A DNA stretch of 47,602 nt, taken from assembly GCA_905478975.1 (NCBI GenBank), contig CAJQKW010000119.1, forward strand, positions 1 through 47,602, given 5' to 3'. Each line of letters starts with the position of its first letter. Positions within the stretch are counted from its first letter, which is position 1. Positions 8,986 through 18,387 of the stretch are shown one piece after another. This stretch comes from an uncultured Pseudomonadales bacterium (GTDB taxonomy: Bacteria > Pseudomonadota > Gammaproteobacteria > Pseudomonadales > Porticoccaceae). The position numbers were made by a program, and so were the translations under genes. Below the pieces are notes generated by a model. The model was not told the origin of the DNA and ran no database searches. It saw only the letters and a list, made by a program, of their open reading frames with translations.

Positions 8986-9486
8986 ATGACCAGTAAAAAG
9001 AACATTAAGCTCGATGAGATCAATAAGAAGATAATAGCTATAACGCACACCCGAGCCGATATCTCTAATCAGGAGCTCAGTGAACGTGTTGGTTTGTCTA
9101 ACAGTGCCTGTTTTCAACGTACCAAAGCACTTAAAGAAGCGGGGTACCTTATTACGTTTCATTCTGACTTGGATATTGATCGGATCGCTAGAAATGTTTT
9201 GGCCTATGTTGAATTTACGCTTGAATCAAATAGCCCCAGTGCCAGAAAGACCTTTGAAAATGCAATTGAGGTGATTCCGGAATTTATGGATTGTTTGCGG
9301 GTTACTGGGGATGTGGATTACATCTGCTTTACTTGCTGTTCCGATACCTCTGCACTCAATGAGCTCTGCGATCTGATTAGTGGTAATCCTGATTTGGGTG
9401 TGCAAAAGGTCAAGGTGCGGATTATATTGGAGCGCGCCAAATGGTATTTGGGTTTTCCATTGGACAAGCTTGAGTGGTTGGATTGA
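8986..9486 (+). CDS. Lrp/AsnC family transcriptional regulator
   Basis: A 166-residue regulator with an N-terminal winged helix-turn-helix (about residues 8-60: LDEINKKIIAI, then ISNQELSERVGLSNSACFQRTKALKEAGYL) and a C-terminal RAM/ligand-binding domain (about 70-160) with the VTGDVDYICF segment typical of the family. Family members bind as dimers to octamers and respond to amino acids or related small molecules. It is transcribed away from the TonB-receptor operon, from a shared 173-bp region, so it is the obvious local regulator. The ligand may be the transported compound or an amino-acid product of it; this is inference. Confidence 0.92.
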   Translation: MTSKKNIKLDEINKKIIAITHTRADISNQELSERVGLSNSACFQRTKALKEAGYLITFHSDLDIDRIARNVLAYVEFTLESNSPSARKTFENAIEVIPEFMDCLRVTGDVDYICFTCCSDTSALNELCDLISGNPDLGVQKVKVRIILERAKWYLGFPLDKLEWLD

Positions 9487-9607
9487 TCTGTCATTCTAAC
9501 AGCGCATTTTGATCCACTGTCATTCCACCAGAGGCCCCACTCTGTCATCCTGACGGGGTCCCGATTCTGTTATCCCGACAGAGGCAGCGACGAGGAATCT
9601 CTAAACT
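9487..9607. repeat. Degenerate TGTCATYCY intergenic repeats
   Basis: The short gap holds four degraded heads of the TCATCC repeat family: CTGTCATTCTAACAG, CTGTCATTCCACCAG, CTGTCATCCTGACGG and CTGTTATCCCGACAG, ending in GCGACGAGGAATCTC. They look like worn copies of the repeats better preserved at 22974 and 26651. Confidence 0.55.
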
Positions 9608-10855
9608 TTAATCACAGGTCACAAAAGCCAACCCTGAATGCGCTTCCAACCGTTTCAGCAACGAATCACCCATGGCAACCGATGGTGTAAGAAAACCACC
9701 AGCACGATCTTCTTTGGCAATATCCTGAGCTAAACAGAGTCCCGCCTGACCGAGCATTTTCGCGGTGGAGCCATAACCCGGATCACGGTCACCAGTCACT
9801 TTTACAGTCAGCTTATTACCCTGATCATCACAGCCGTGAACACGCACATCAAAGTAGCCATTCAGTTGCTCCTCTGGACTCGGACCTTCGCCCGGTGCTG
9901 GAAGAACAAATTTTTCCAGCAGTGCTCTGGTGGGACTGAAGTAGAGGCCCAGTCCTAGCAGGCCAAAGGCCGCCGTTGTCATCAAGGCGCCAATGCGTCC
10001 CTTCAAGCCCTTGCCAGTAAGCATGCCTTCGCTATAGGAAAAGTCGCGGCCATAGGCCATGTCGAGCAGGGCGTTGGAGTGCAACACGACACGGGAATTA
10101 ATCGCTTCCATCACGAAGGGTGCAATCCAGCAATTAAAGTCTGGATCAAATTGTGGCCCGGAGACACTCTTGGCACGAATGCTGTACTGATGATCACTGC
10201 CGCATAAGAGGTAGGGATTGCCCATTTTCTTGCGCATTTTAGGATCGGCTTTGGCCGCTTTAAGGGCTTCGATCATACTCGCGATAGTGCCGCCAGAAGC
10301 GCCACCTTTCATGGCTTTTACTCGCAGCTTAGCGTGGGGCAGTGGATGACCAAACTGCTCTTGGGCGCGTTGCTGCATGGCAAAGACGCCCATATCCGAG
10401 GGGATAGAGTCAAAGCCGCAGCAGTTGACTATGCGTGCGCCGCTGGCCTCTGCGGCCTGGTTATATTTCTCTTTCATCTGCCCGATCCAATGGGCTTCGC
10501 CGGTCAGGTCAGTGTAGTCAGTGCCGGTTTCTGCGCAGGTTTTGATCAGCAGCTCGCCGTACAGTGCATAGGGTCCAACAGTGGAAATAACCACTCGGGT
10601 TTGGCTGCACAGTGCTTGCAGTGATGCTTCATCGTGAGAGTCGGCGATCAACACTGGCAGTTCGCTGGCAACAGTGCCGAGAGAATTTTTTAATATTGTC
10701 AGTTTGGATTCTGAGCGCGAGGCGATAGCCCAGGAAATATCGCCATTGACGCCAATGGTCTCGACTAAATAGTTACTGAGGATTTGGCCGACAAAACTGG
10801 TGGCGCCGAAAACGATCAGATCATAGGGTTTACTGGATACTTCGTTAGTAGACAT
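9608..10855 (-). CDS. Saccharopine dehydrogenase-like / trans-acting enoyl reductase family protein
   Basis: A 415-residue oxidoreductase. The N-terminus YDLIVFGATSFVGQILSNYL is a Rossmann dinucleotide-binding motif (GATxFxG), followed by ASRSESKL and the VVISTVGPYALYGELLIKTCAETGTDYTDLTGE stretch (given here as landmarks) that is characteristic of the saccharopine dehydrogenase NADP-binding family, including mycobacterial trans-acting enoyl reductases. In other organisms these reduce lipid-linked enoyl chains or have no known substrate; true lysine-pathway activity is unlikely. It is divergent from the GST gene, sharing a 58-bp gap. Annotate as a reductase of unknown substrate. Confidence 0.82.
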   Translation of the reverse strand: MSTNEVSSKPYDLIVFGATSFVGQILSNYLVETIGVNGDISWAIASRSESKLTILKNSLGTVASELPVLIADSHDEASLQALCSQTRVVISTVGPYALYGELLIKTCAETGTDYTDLTGEAHWIGQMKEKYNQAAEASGARIVNCCGFDSIPSDMGVFAMQQRAQEQFGHPLPHAKLRVKAMKGGASGGTIASMIEALKAAKADPKMRKKMGNPYLLCGSDHQYSIRAKSVSGPQFDPDFNCWIAPFVMEAINSRVVLHSNALLDMAYGRDFSYSEGMLTGKGLKGRIGALMTTAAFGLLGLGLYFSPTRALLEKFVLPAPGEGPSPEEQLNGYFDVRVHGCDDQGNKLTVKVTGDRDPGYGSTAKMLGQAGLCLAQDIAKEDRAGGFLTPSVAMGDSLLKRLEAHSGLAFVTCD

Positions 10856-10913
10856 AGGTTATTATTCTTATAGTTGCATACGGTTATTTTTATTGTTAAT
10901 TCGCGGAGCGGTT

Positions 10914-11555
10914 GTGCCCACAAACATACCCATTTTATATTCTTTTCGTCGCTGCCCCTATGCAATGCGGGCGCGAATGACTCTGTTATACGCGAGTATA
11001 AACCTAGAGCTGCGGGAAGTCCTGCTGAAAGCCAAACCGGAGAAAATGCTGGCTATTTCAGCTAAGGGTACAGTGCCAGTATTAGAGTTGCCGGATGCGA
11101 CGGTCCTCGATGAGAGCTATGACATTGCTCACTGGGCGCTGAATGCAAGTGATCCCGAGCAGTGGTGGAGTGCCGATCTCGCCCCGGCAATTGACGATTT
11201 AGTGGCCCGCAATGACGGCCAGTTTAAGGCCGATCTAGATCAGTATAAATACTGGGAGCGCTTTCCCGCGGAGTCACAGGAGCAGTATCGCGCTCGCGGT
11301 GAGCAATTTCTCGCTGAACTTGAAGTACTGTTAACCCGACAACCCTACCTGCTGGCAGAGCGAATAACCCTGGCGGACATTGCCCTGTTTCCCTTTATTC
11401 GTCAGTTCGCCTTTGTTGATAAAGACTGGTTTGATCAGTCGCCCTACCCAAAGCTGCGCGCTTGGCTGGAACAGTTACTGATATCTGAACTGTTTTTGTC
11501 AGCCATGAAAAAATCCCCACCCTGGCAGGATGGGGACTCTCCGATTTCTCTTTAG
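10914..11555 (+). CDS. Glutathione S-transferase family protein
   Basis: A 213-residue GST-fold protein. The thioredoxin-like N-terminal domain has LYSFRRCPYAMRARM with a candidate catalytic Cys14 in CPYA, KGTVPVL with the cis-proline, and LDESYDI in place of the usual glutathione-contacting ESxAI. The C-terminal helical domain follows, with LAERITLADIALFPFIRQF. This points to the Cys-type (omega/beta-like) GSTs that reduce or deglutathionylate rather than conjugate. I chose GTG at 10914 because GGAG (10905-10908) lies five bases upstream and the family N-terminus begins there; an upstream in-frame TTG at 10893 lacks a ribosome site. Confidence 0.88.
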   Translation: MPTNIPILYSFRRCPYAMRARMTLLYASINLELREVLLKAKPEKMLAISAKGTVPVLELPDATVLDESYDIAHWALNASDPEQWWSADLAPAIDDLVARNDGQFKADLDQYKYWERFPAESQEQYRARGEQFLAELEVLLTRQPYLLAERITLADIALFPFIRQFAFVDKDWFDQSPYPKLRAWLEQLLISELFLSAMKKSPPWQDGDSPISL

Positions 11556-11602
11556 GAGTGGCACTCTATGTCGCGCTCTCTCACGACTAATCCCTCGCAA
11601 TA

Positions 11603-14389
11603 CTAATCCCAGTCAATAACCACTTTTACCCGTGCTTCATCCGGTGCTTCTGAGGATGGCTCACCCAGTTTAAAGCGCAAACCGACTTCCGGAATATTGG
11701 CACCGCCAAAGGGCAGTTTTGGATTCTGATAGCGGTTTGGTCGCGCATCGGAAAACTCACTGACGGGCGGGTAGGCTTCACTGCTCCGTTCAAGCACGCG
11801 ATCACCATCAATGGAGTACACCGAGGTGCCCTTGGCAAAGCTCTCTAGGGCAAAGGGGGCATCACCGGAATGACGATTGCGCAGGGCGCGATCATAGAGC
11901 CGATACTCCGTTTTGCCACCGCGAATACGCAGGTCAAACAGAGAAGTAACGCCTTTATATTTCAGGCGGTCGGCACCGGGCAATAGGCTATTGATCAATG
12001 TGTAGCCATACATTAACTGACGGCCCTCCCAGTTCAATGATTCCACCGCGGGCAGGCCATTAACCAGAGACTCATAGCAGCGCTTTCGATCCGTGACACT
12101 GACATCGCTGGAGTAGAAAGCCGAGCGGCGCTGATGGCACATCACATCGACATAGCTCTGCTGCAGCCAGGGCTGTGCGCTGTCATCGAATTGGTAAGAG
12201 GTCCAGCCCTGGTCGTCGACAAAATACTGTTCAGGCACGCTAGGCAGATTAAATTCCTGGGGGTTGGCATCCACCAGTAATAAGAAACCATTGCCGGGTC
12301 CGAACTGGGCTGGTTCATTTTGGCTCCAGAGATACTCGCCGTTGTAATACCAGGCCAAAACCCCGGGGCGGTAGTTGGCACTAAAAGCCTTCATCTCACC
12401 GTCAGTATCCTTAAAAAAGGAAAAGCCGGGTTTAGAGAGTCCCGCATCGTAATTTTTTACCCGGTCAAAACGGGCGTAGGGATCGCGATATTCCAGTAGA
12501 TAGTAGTGGGGCACGGCAATGCGATGCTCTCCGCCACTGAGGGTAAAGCCATCGCTGCTCCAGCCCTTTAAGACGCCAGATTCAAAATCTTCGTAATAAT
12601 CCACCCCGTCGAGACGGATATTGTCGATCAGGGCGCCATCTTCCACGGCGGCACCATCGGCGAAGTAGTGCAGGCGAAGCGATACCTGCTTGCCGCGATA
12701 GGCTTCAAGATCAAATTCTGCGGTGATCCACTGGGCCTCTTCGCAGGCGTCCTCTATGGTTTCACCCACTCGATCTTCAGCCAGCACTTTGCTCGCCGAG
12801 GGGTCACAGCCGGCGGCGATCTCGACTTTGCCATCACCGTCCATATCACCGGAACGGCCGCTAAATCCAGGTAGGGAGCCCTCGCCCTCATGGCCCTTTT
12901 TCGAGGGCATGGTGCTGTTTGTATCCGCGGCATTGTCTTTGTCGGTGGGTAGCAGGCGCTGATAGTCATCGCCATCGGTAGAGGCTTCTATGTAGAGGTA
13001 GTCCCAATCCGATTCGATTTTAAACCAGGTATCGAAACTCAGTATCAACGGTTGCTCGGCAGCGACTTCACGGAGATCAACGCTGCGGCTAAGGAAGTGA
13101 TGCAGATCGTTGCCCTGGCCGGTGTAGGCGGCATAGTTACCCTGATCTTTGCCAAGGGGCCCAAGGTGCAGTTGACGTATTTTTGGCGGCAGAATAATCA
13201 TCGTTGCGTCGCAGACGCCACGACTGTTTTCAGTGCCGGCCTTATTCGACCAGTCATTCATGGTTTTTAAGTACATGGAGCTGCGCTTGTCGCCGCCAAA
13301 AGCCGGTGGGCGAACAATGCAGGGATTCATCCAGCCCAGTACCATTCGCGACCAGGCGCTGAGTTCTTGTGGCTCTGGAGAGGCGGTTGAGGACATGGCC
13401 TCCCAAGAGGCGGTGGAATTATTGGTTGAGCGAGCATAGATATCGGGCAGCCCTAAGGAGTGGCCAAACTCGTGGATAAAGGTCGACACCTCGGTGTACT
13501 CGGACTGCATATTGTAGTCGTAGAGCCACAGGCCCTCTTCAATTTCATGTCCGCCGCGACCATTGACCATACCCTCGAGAACCGGGCCTTTGCCGAGGCC
13601 GCGATTGAGTGAGCTGCGGTGGGGCCAGATGCGGTCGGCACAGTCCTGTTCATCTGCTGGCAGGCTGTCAAAGACGTTGCTTTCGGCATTGACGGTAAAT
13701 TTCTCATTGAGCTTGTAGAGACCCTGGCAAGAAGACTGGGCTTTGCCAGCATAGACAATCACTAGGTGATCCAAATAACCATCGGCCTCGGCGCGATTGC
13801 CATCGCCATCAAAGTCTTCAGGATCCCAAATATCGTAATCCTTCCAGGGAAACTTGGGGTTATCTCTATGGGCGGCCTGCAGTGCTTCAATGACCAGTTC
13901 CTCTGTATGGTCATCGTTGCGCCAGCTGCCATCGGCATTCTGTAGAGGGCGACCATAATAGGCCAGGGGCTTGCTCACCTTGGCGATGGGCATCACCTTG
14001 CCGGTGACGTTATAGAGGCCTTTTGATTGGTGGCGGTAGTAGTGGGACAGAGTGCCGGGCTTAGGGCGCTTAACACTGCCGCCAAACAATAGCTTTTGCA
14101 GATAGTTACGGTTTTTATTATTCTGCTTTTTGTCTCCGGCAAAGCGGTCATAACCGAGCTCAGGAAACTCCACGGCGATCACCAATAGGCGGTGGGGGCG
14201 TTCGATACCCGCCAGCACGGGTTTGATCGAATCGGTCTTAATCTGCGGGCTGCCAAGCTGGTCAAACTGCAGGCTGGCCAGTGAATCAATCATCCGTTCC
14301 GCCTCAAGATCGACGGCTGTAACCGGGATTGCGGTACAAATAACCGCAAAGCAGAGGATCTGCGCGTAAATAGAGCGTTGAAATGCCAT
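11603..14389 (-). CDS. Secreted M6-family (immune inhibitor A-like) metalloprotease
   Basis: A 928-residue exported protein with a signal peptide (about 1-25, ending near AVDLEAE). The zinc site HEFGHSLGLPD gives ligands His306 and His310, the catalytic Glu307 and Asp316, as in peptidase family M6. Upstream are VAVEFPELGYDRFAGD and an Asp/Gly-rich putative calcium loop (DPEDFDGDGNRAEADGYLDH, split); a second such loop (DMDGDGKVEIAAG) lies near residue 515. The middle region (about 430-600) resembles a MAM/concanavalin-like sandwich. Likely degrades proteins outside the cell. No sorting tail or C-terminal translocator is visible. It is divergent from an ABC exporter gene 94 bp away, but the signal peptide suggests Sec export, so that pairing may be chance. 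Confidence 0.88.
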   Translation of the reverse strand: MAFQRSIYAQILCFAVICTAIPVTAVDLEAERMIDSLASLQFDQLGSPQIKTDSIKPVLAGIERPHRLLVIAVEFPELGYDRFAGDKKQNNKNRNYLQKLLFGGSVKRPKPGTLSHYYRHQSKGLYNVTGKVMPIAKVSKPLAYYGRPLQNADGSWRNDDHTEELVIEALQAAHRDNPKFPWKDYDIWDPEDFDGDGNRAEADGYLDHLVIVYAGKAQSSCQGLYKLNEKFTVNAESNVFDSLPADEQDCADRIWPHRSSLNRGLGKGPVLEGMVNGRGGHEIEEGLWLYDYNMQSEYTEVSTFIHEFGHSLGLPDIYARSTNNSTASWEAMSSTASPEPQELSAWSRMVLGWMNPCIVRPPAFGGDKRSSMYLKTMNDWSNKAGTENSRGVCDATMIILPPKIRQLHLGPLGKDQGNYAAYTGQGNDLHHFLSRSVDLREVAAEQPLILSFDTWFKIESDWDYLYIEASTDGDDYQRLLPTDKDNAADTNSTMPSKKGHEGEGSLPGFSGRSGDMDGDGKVEIAAGCDPSASKVLAEDRVGETIEDACEEAQWITAEFDLEAYRGKQVSLRLHYFADGAAVEDGALIDNIRLDGVDYYEDFESGVLKGWSSDGFTLSGGEHRIAVPHYYLLEYRDPYARFDRVKNYDAGLSKPGFSFFKDTDGEMKAFSANYRPGVLAWYYNGEYLWSQNEPAQFGPGNGFLLLVDANPQEFNLPSVPEQYFVDDQGWTSYQFDDSAQPWLQQSYVDVMCHQRRSAFYSSDVSVTDRKRCYESLVNGLPAVESLNWEGRQLMYGYTLINSLLPGADRLKYKGVTSLFDLRIRGGKTEYRLYDRALRNRHSGDAPFALESFAKGTSVYSIDGDRVLERSSEAYPPVSEFSDARPNRYQNPKLPFGGANIPEVGLRFKLGEPSSEAPDEARVKVVIDWD

Positions 14390-14483
14390 TTGTTTCTCCT
14401 GACGGCCTCTGTAAATTGTTATTATGCCCGCCGCAAGTTCGTCTGACGAGTATGAACTCCACTGCTTTATTATAGGATCTTAA

Positions 14484-16313
14484 ATGTTCGGTTTTTTTGA
14501 ACGTCTAGTAGACCCCTTTCCGGCTGCTACGCCCCAACAACCTCCTCGCGGAATCTACGAATTCTGCCGCTATTATATGCGCGGTATGGAACGCTGGCTG
14601 CTGATAATGGGCATTCTTACGGCGATCACCGCGGTGGCAGAGGCCATGCTATTCGGCATTCTCGGTCAGGTGGTCGACTGGTTGGCCAGTAGTAACCCTG
14701 AAACCTTTTTGGCCGACACCTGGCCAACACTGCTGGGCATGACGATATTTATGCTGGTGGTGATACCAATTTCCATCACCTTGCATTCACTGATGGTGCA
14801 CCAGACTCTAATGGGGAATTTTCCCATGTCTGTGCGCTGGCAGACACATCGCTATCTGTTAAATCAGGGTTATGGCTTTTTTCAGAATGAATTTAGCGGA
14901 CGTATCGCCACCAAGGTAATGCAGACCTCGCTGGCCGTGCGCGACACAGTGATGAAATTGCTCAATGTGTTGCTGTTCGTACTGATCTATTTGGTCACCA
15001 CTCTGCTGTTGGTCGCCACGGCTGACCCGCGCCTGGTTATTCCTCTGTTGGTCTGGCTGCTGTTTTATATTGCCGTGCAGCGTTATTTCGTGCCGCGAAT
15101 GAAAAATATCGCCACCGTACAGGCGGATGCGCGCTCGCTGATGACCGGTCGCATTGTCGATAGTTACACCAATATAGTGACCCTGAAGCTGTTCTCTCAC
15201 AGCTCCCGTGAGTCGGCTTACGTAAAAGAGGGAATGAACGAGTTTCTAAATACGGTGCACCCGCAGATGCGCCTGGTCACCAAACTCAATATTGTTCTCT
15301 GGACGTTGAATATGCTGTTGGTCTTCAGCACCGCGGCACTGGGAATTTACCTTTGGATCAATGGCGCGGTTACCCCCGGCGCTATTGCTATTGTTGTGAG
15401 TTTGGCGATTCGCTTGACCGGTATGTCGCACTGGATTATGTGGGAGATCAGCAGCTTATTCGAGAATATAGGCACGGTTCAGGACGGCATCAATACCATT
15501 TCAATTGCCCAGACTATCACTGACTCTGACGCCGCTACCGAGTTGCAGGTACCCCGCGGAGAGATCCAGTTTAAGGATGTTAACTTCGCCTATAACAACG
15601 ATGAGATGGTATTTGATAATCTTAATCTCACCATTGCTGCTGGTGAGAAGGTCGGCATTGTCGGTCGCAGTGGTGCTGGCAAGTCGAGCCTGGTGAATTT
15701 GATATTACGTTTCTTTGATCCCCAGAGCGGTGCCTTGACCATTGATCAGCAGGATCTGCGCAATATCATCCAGGATAGCCTGCGCGCCAATATCGCCATG
15801 GTTACACAGGATACTTCTCTGCTGCATCGCTCGGTGCGTGAAAATATTATGTTTGGTCGCCCGGATGCCAGCGAAGGGCAGATGCTTGAAGCCGCCAAAC
15901 AGGCCCAGGCCCATGAGTTTATTCTGGGTCTGCGGGATAACACCGGGCGTCGCGGCTATGACGCCCACGTGGGTGAACGCGGCGTAACGCTTTCCGGCGG
16001 TCAGCGTCAGCGTGTTGCCATTGCTCGAGTGCTGCTAAAAGATGCGCCGATACTGGTGCTCGACGAAGCTACTTCAGCGTTGGACTCCGAAGTTGAAGCT
16101 ACCATTCAACAGAGTCTCAATCAATTAATGCAGGGTAAAACGGTGATTGCCATCGCCCACCGTCTCTCCACCATTGCCGCGATGGACAAGCTGATTGTGT
16201 TTGATAAGGGGGTGATTGTTGAGCAGGGTACCCATCAACAACTGCTTGCTGCCAATGGCCTTTACGCCAATCTCTGGAGTCACCAATCCGGTGGCTTCCT
16301 CGGTCTTGAATAA
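14484..16313 (+). CDS. ABC exporter, fused membrane and ATPase domains
   Basis: A 609-residue half-transporter that should work as a dimer. About six membrane helices occupy residues 35-310. The ATPase domain has Walker A GRSGAGKSS (394-402), the signature LSGGQRQRVAIARVLL (from 503), Walker B ILVLDEATSALD and the H-loop IAIAHRLSTI. The layout is MsbA/MdlB-like; substrates range from lipids to peptides and drugs and cannot be told here. The next gene, yheS, begins 21 bp after the stop, so they are probably co-transcribed although their roles differ. Confidence 0.9.
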   Translation: MFGFFERLVDPFPAATPQQPPRGIYEFCRYYMRGMERWLLIMGILTAITAVAEAMLFGILGQVVDWLASSNPETFLADTWPTLLGMTIFMLVVIPISITLHSLMVHQTLMGNFPMSVRWQTHRYLLNQGYGFFQNEFSGRIATKVMQTSLAVRDTVMKLLNVLLFVLIYLVTTLLLVATADPRLVIPLLVWLLFYIAVQRYFVPRMKNIATVQADARSLMTGRIVDSYTNIVTLKLFSHSSRESAYVKEGMNEFLNTVHPQMRLVTKLNIVLWTLNMLLVFSTAALGIYLWINGAVTPGAIAIVVSLAIRLTGMSHWIMWEISSLFENIGTVQDGINTISIAQTITDSDAATELQVPRGEIQFKDVNFAYNNDEMVFDNLNLTIAAGEKVGIVGRSGAGKSSLVNLILRFFDPQSGALTIDQQDLRNIIQDSLRANIAMVTQDTSLLHRSVRENIMFGRPDASEGQMLEAAKQAQAHEFILGLRDNTGRRGYDAHVGERGVTLSGGQRQRVAIARVLLKDAPILVLDEATSALDSEVEATIQQSLNQLMQGKTVIAIAHRLSTIAAMDKLIVFDKGVIVEQGTHQQLLAANGLYANLWSHQSGGFLGLE

Positions 16314-16334
16314 TTTACTGGTAATAACTTTTAT

Positions 16335-18278
16335 ATGATTACATTAACTGACATCGAGCTGCGTCGCGGCACTAAAGTACTGCTGCAAGATGCCGAACTC
16401 GTCGTCCACCCGGGCCAACATATCGGCATTATCGGTGCCAATGGTAGCGGCAAGTCGAGCCTGTTTAAATTGCTGATGGGAAAAATTAGCGCCGATGCTG
16501 GCGAACTATTTATTCCCAAAGATTGGCGCGTTGCGCATATGGCGCAGGAGCTGGCAAACTCCGAGAGTACTGTTGCGGATTTTGTTCTCGATGGCGATCC
16601 GCAAATTCGCAAAATTGAGCGAGCGATTGAAAAAGCCTTAGCCGATGAAAATCATGATCGTCTGGCTCTCGAATACGAAAAATTAGATAACGCCAATGGC
16701 TTCGATGCTCATTATCGCGCCGAGCAGTTATTGCATGGTTTGGGATTTGATCAGTCGGAATTAGATCGACCAGTAAATAGTTTTTCGGGTGGCTGGCGCA
16801 TTCGTTTAAATCTGGCCCAGGCATTGATGAGTCCGTCGGATTTGATGCTGCTGGATGAGCCAACCAATCACTTGGATTTGGATGCCACACTTTGGCTTGA
16901 ACAGTGGTTAAAAAATTATACTGGCACTCTATTAATTATTTCTCATGATCGGGATTTTATTGATAATGTTGTGGATCGCATTGTTCATGTGGAGCATTGC
17001 AAAACCAATACCTACAAAGGCAATTATTCAACCTTCGAACGTGTTCGCGGTGAGCGTCTGGCACTACAGCAGGCGAGTTTTGAGAAGCAGCAAAAACGTC
17101 GGAAAGAAGTTGAAGAGTTTATTACCCGGTTTAAAGCCAAAGCTTCCAAAGCCAAGCAGGCTCAGAGTCGAGTCAAAGAATTGGCGCGCATGGAAGATAT
17201 TGCACCGGCCCATATCGACTCGCCGTTTTACTTTAGTTTTGCCCAGGGCAAAAAAGCCCACAGTGCATTGGCCAATATTAGTCAGGGTAATTTGGGTTAT
17301 GACGGCCAAACGATTTTAGCAAATGTTAATTTTGATCTGCACCCGGGAACTCGTATTGGTTTGTTAGGACCAAATGGTGCCGGTAAATCAACCTTGATTG
17401 CCAGCCTTACCGGCGACCTGGATTTACTCAATGGTGAAAGAGTTTATGGCGACAATGTCAAAATTGGTTATTTCGCACAGCATCAGTTAGAAGTTTTAGA
17501 CTTACAGGCCAGTGCTTTTTTGCATCTCCAGCGCATCAGCCCAAAATCCACCGACCAAGAGTTGCGCAACTTTTTAGGCGGATTTGATTTTCATGGGGAT
17601 AAAGCATTGGAGCCCATCAAGTCATTCTCTGGTGGTGAAAAAGCGCGGGTTGCTCTGGCCCTAATTGTTTGGCAGAAACCCAACCTGTTATTGCTCGATG
17701 AGCCCACCAACCACTTAGATTTGGAAATGCGTCATGCATTGACTCTGGCGCTGCAAAGTTATGAAGGTGCATTGGTGGTTATCTCTCACGATCGACATCT
17801 GTTGCGTAACACAGTCGACGAGTTTTACTTGGTGGCAGACGGTGCAGTTAAAGAATTTGACGGTGACTTAAAAGATTACCAGCAGTGGCTGAAAAACTTT
17901 AATCGTGTGCCTACAGTTTCAGGTCAAAAAGCTGTGGATATAGCTGCTCCTGTAATTGAAGAAATTGCCGCATCTGTTGAAGTGCTCAGTTCTGCCGATA
18001 AAAAACTACTTCGCCAGCAGTCTGCTGATGCACGTAAAAACCTCGCGCCTTTAACGAAAAAATCCTCACAGTTAGAAAAGGCTATTGAAAAGCTTCAGGC
18101 GCAGCTAAAAGAGATAGAAGATAGTCTTGCTGATAGTGATTTATATTCAGATATGAATAAACAATTATTAAAACAACAGCTCGGTTTACAGGTGGAGATA
18201 AAAAAGTCGATTGCTGATACCGAAGAGCAGTGGTTTGATATTCAGCAGCAGGTTGAGCAGTTTAGTCACGAAGTTTAG
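16335..18278 (+). CDS. yheS: ABC-F type ribosome-associated ATPase, YheS-like
   Basis: A soluble protein of 647 residues with two ABC ATPase domains and no membrane part. Walker A motifs are GANGSGKS (34-41) and GPNGAGKS (about 345), with signatures FSGGWRIRLNLAQAL and FSGGEKARVALAL, and the paired LLLDEPTNHLDL motifs. Between them is the charged P-site tRNA-interaction linker (EKQQKRRKEVEEFITRFKAK, about 246-265), and a C-terminal Lys/Glu-rich coiled coil follows (about 550-640). Sequence order and the MITLTDIELRRGTKVLL start match E. coli YheS. ABC-F proteins act in the ribosomal E site to ease stalled translation. No clear Shine-Dalgarno is seen, so coupling to the upstream gene is likely. 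Confidence 0.9.
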   Translation: MITLTDIELRRGTKVLLQDAELVVHPGQHIGIIGANGSGKSSLFKLLMGKISADAGELFIPKDWRVAHMAQELANSESTVADFVLDGDPQIRKIERAIEKALADENHDRLALEYEKLDNANGFDAHYRAEQLLHGLGFDQSELDRPVNSFSGGWRIRLNLAQALMSPSDLMLLDEPTNHLDLDATLWLEQWLKNYTGTLLIISHDRDFIDNVVDRIVHVEHCKTNTYKGNYSTFERVRGERLALQQASFEKQQKRRKEVEEFITRFKAKASKAKQAQSRVKELARMEDIAPAHIDSPFYFSFAQGKKAHSALANISQGNLGYDGQTILANVNFDLHPGTRIGLLGPNGAGKSTLIASLTGDLDLLNGERVYGDNVKIGYFAQHQLEVLDLQASAFLHLQRISPKSTDQELRNFLGGFDFHGDKALEPIKSFSGGEKARVALALIVWQKPNLLLLDEPTNHLDLEMRHALTLALQSYEGALVVISHDRHLLRNTVDEFYLVADGAVKEFDGDLKDYQQWLKNFNRVPTVSGQKAVDIAAPVIEEIAASVEVLSSADKKLLRQQSADARKNLAPLTKKSSQLEKAIEKLQAQLKEIEDSLADSDLYSDMNKQLLKQQLGLQVEIKKSIADTEEQWFDIQQQVEQFSHEV

Positions 18279-18387
18279 GTTAAATTTTTGAGTAGTCTGT
18301 CAATTAACGCTAGTTATTTAAACTGGATGAATTGGTATTAAATTGGTAAGGTGACCGACCCTGTAAATTTAATGATTGGGAATTTCG

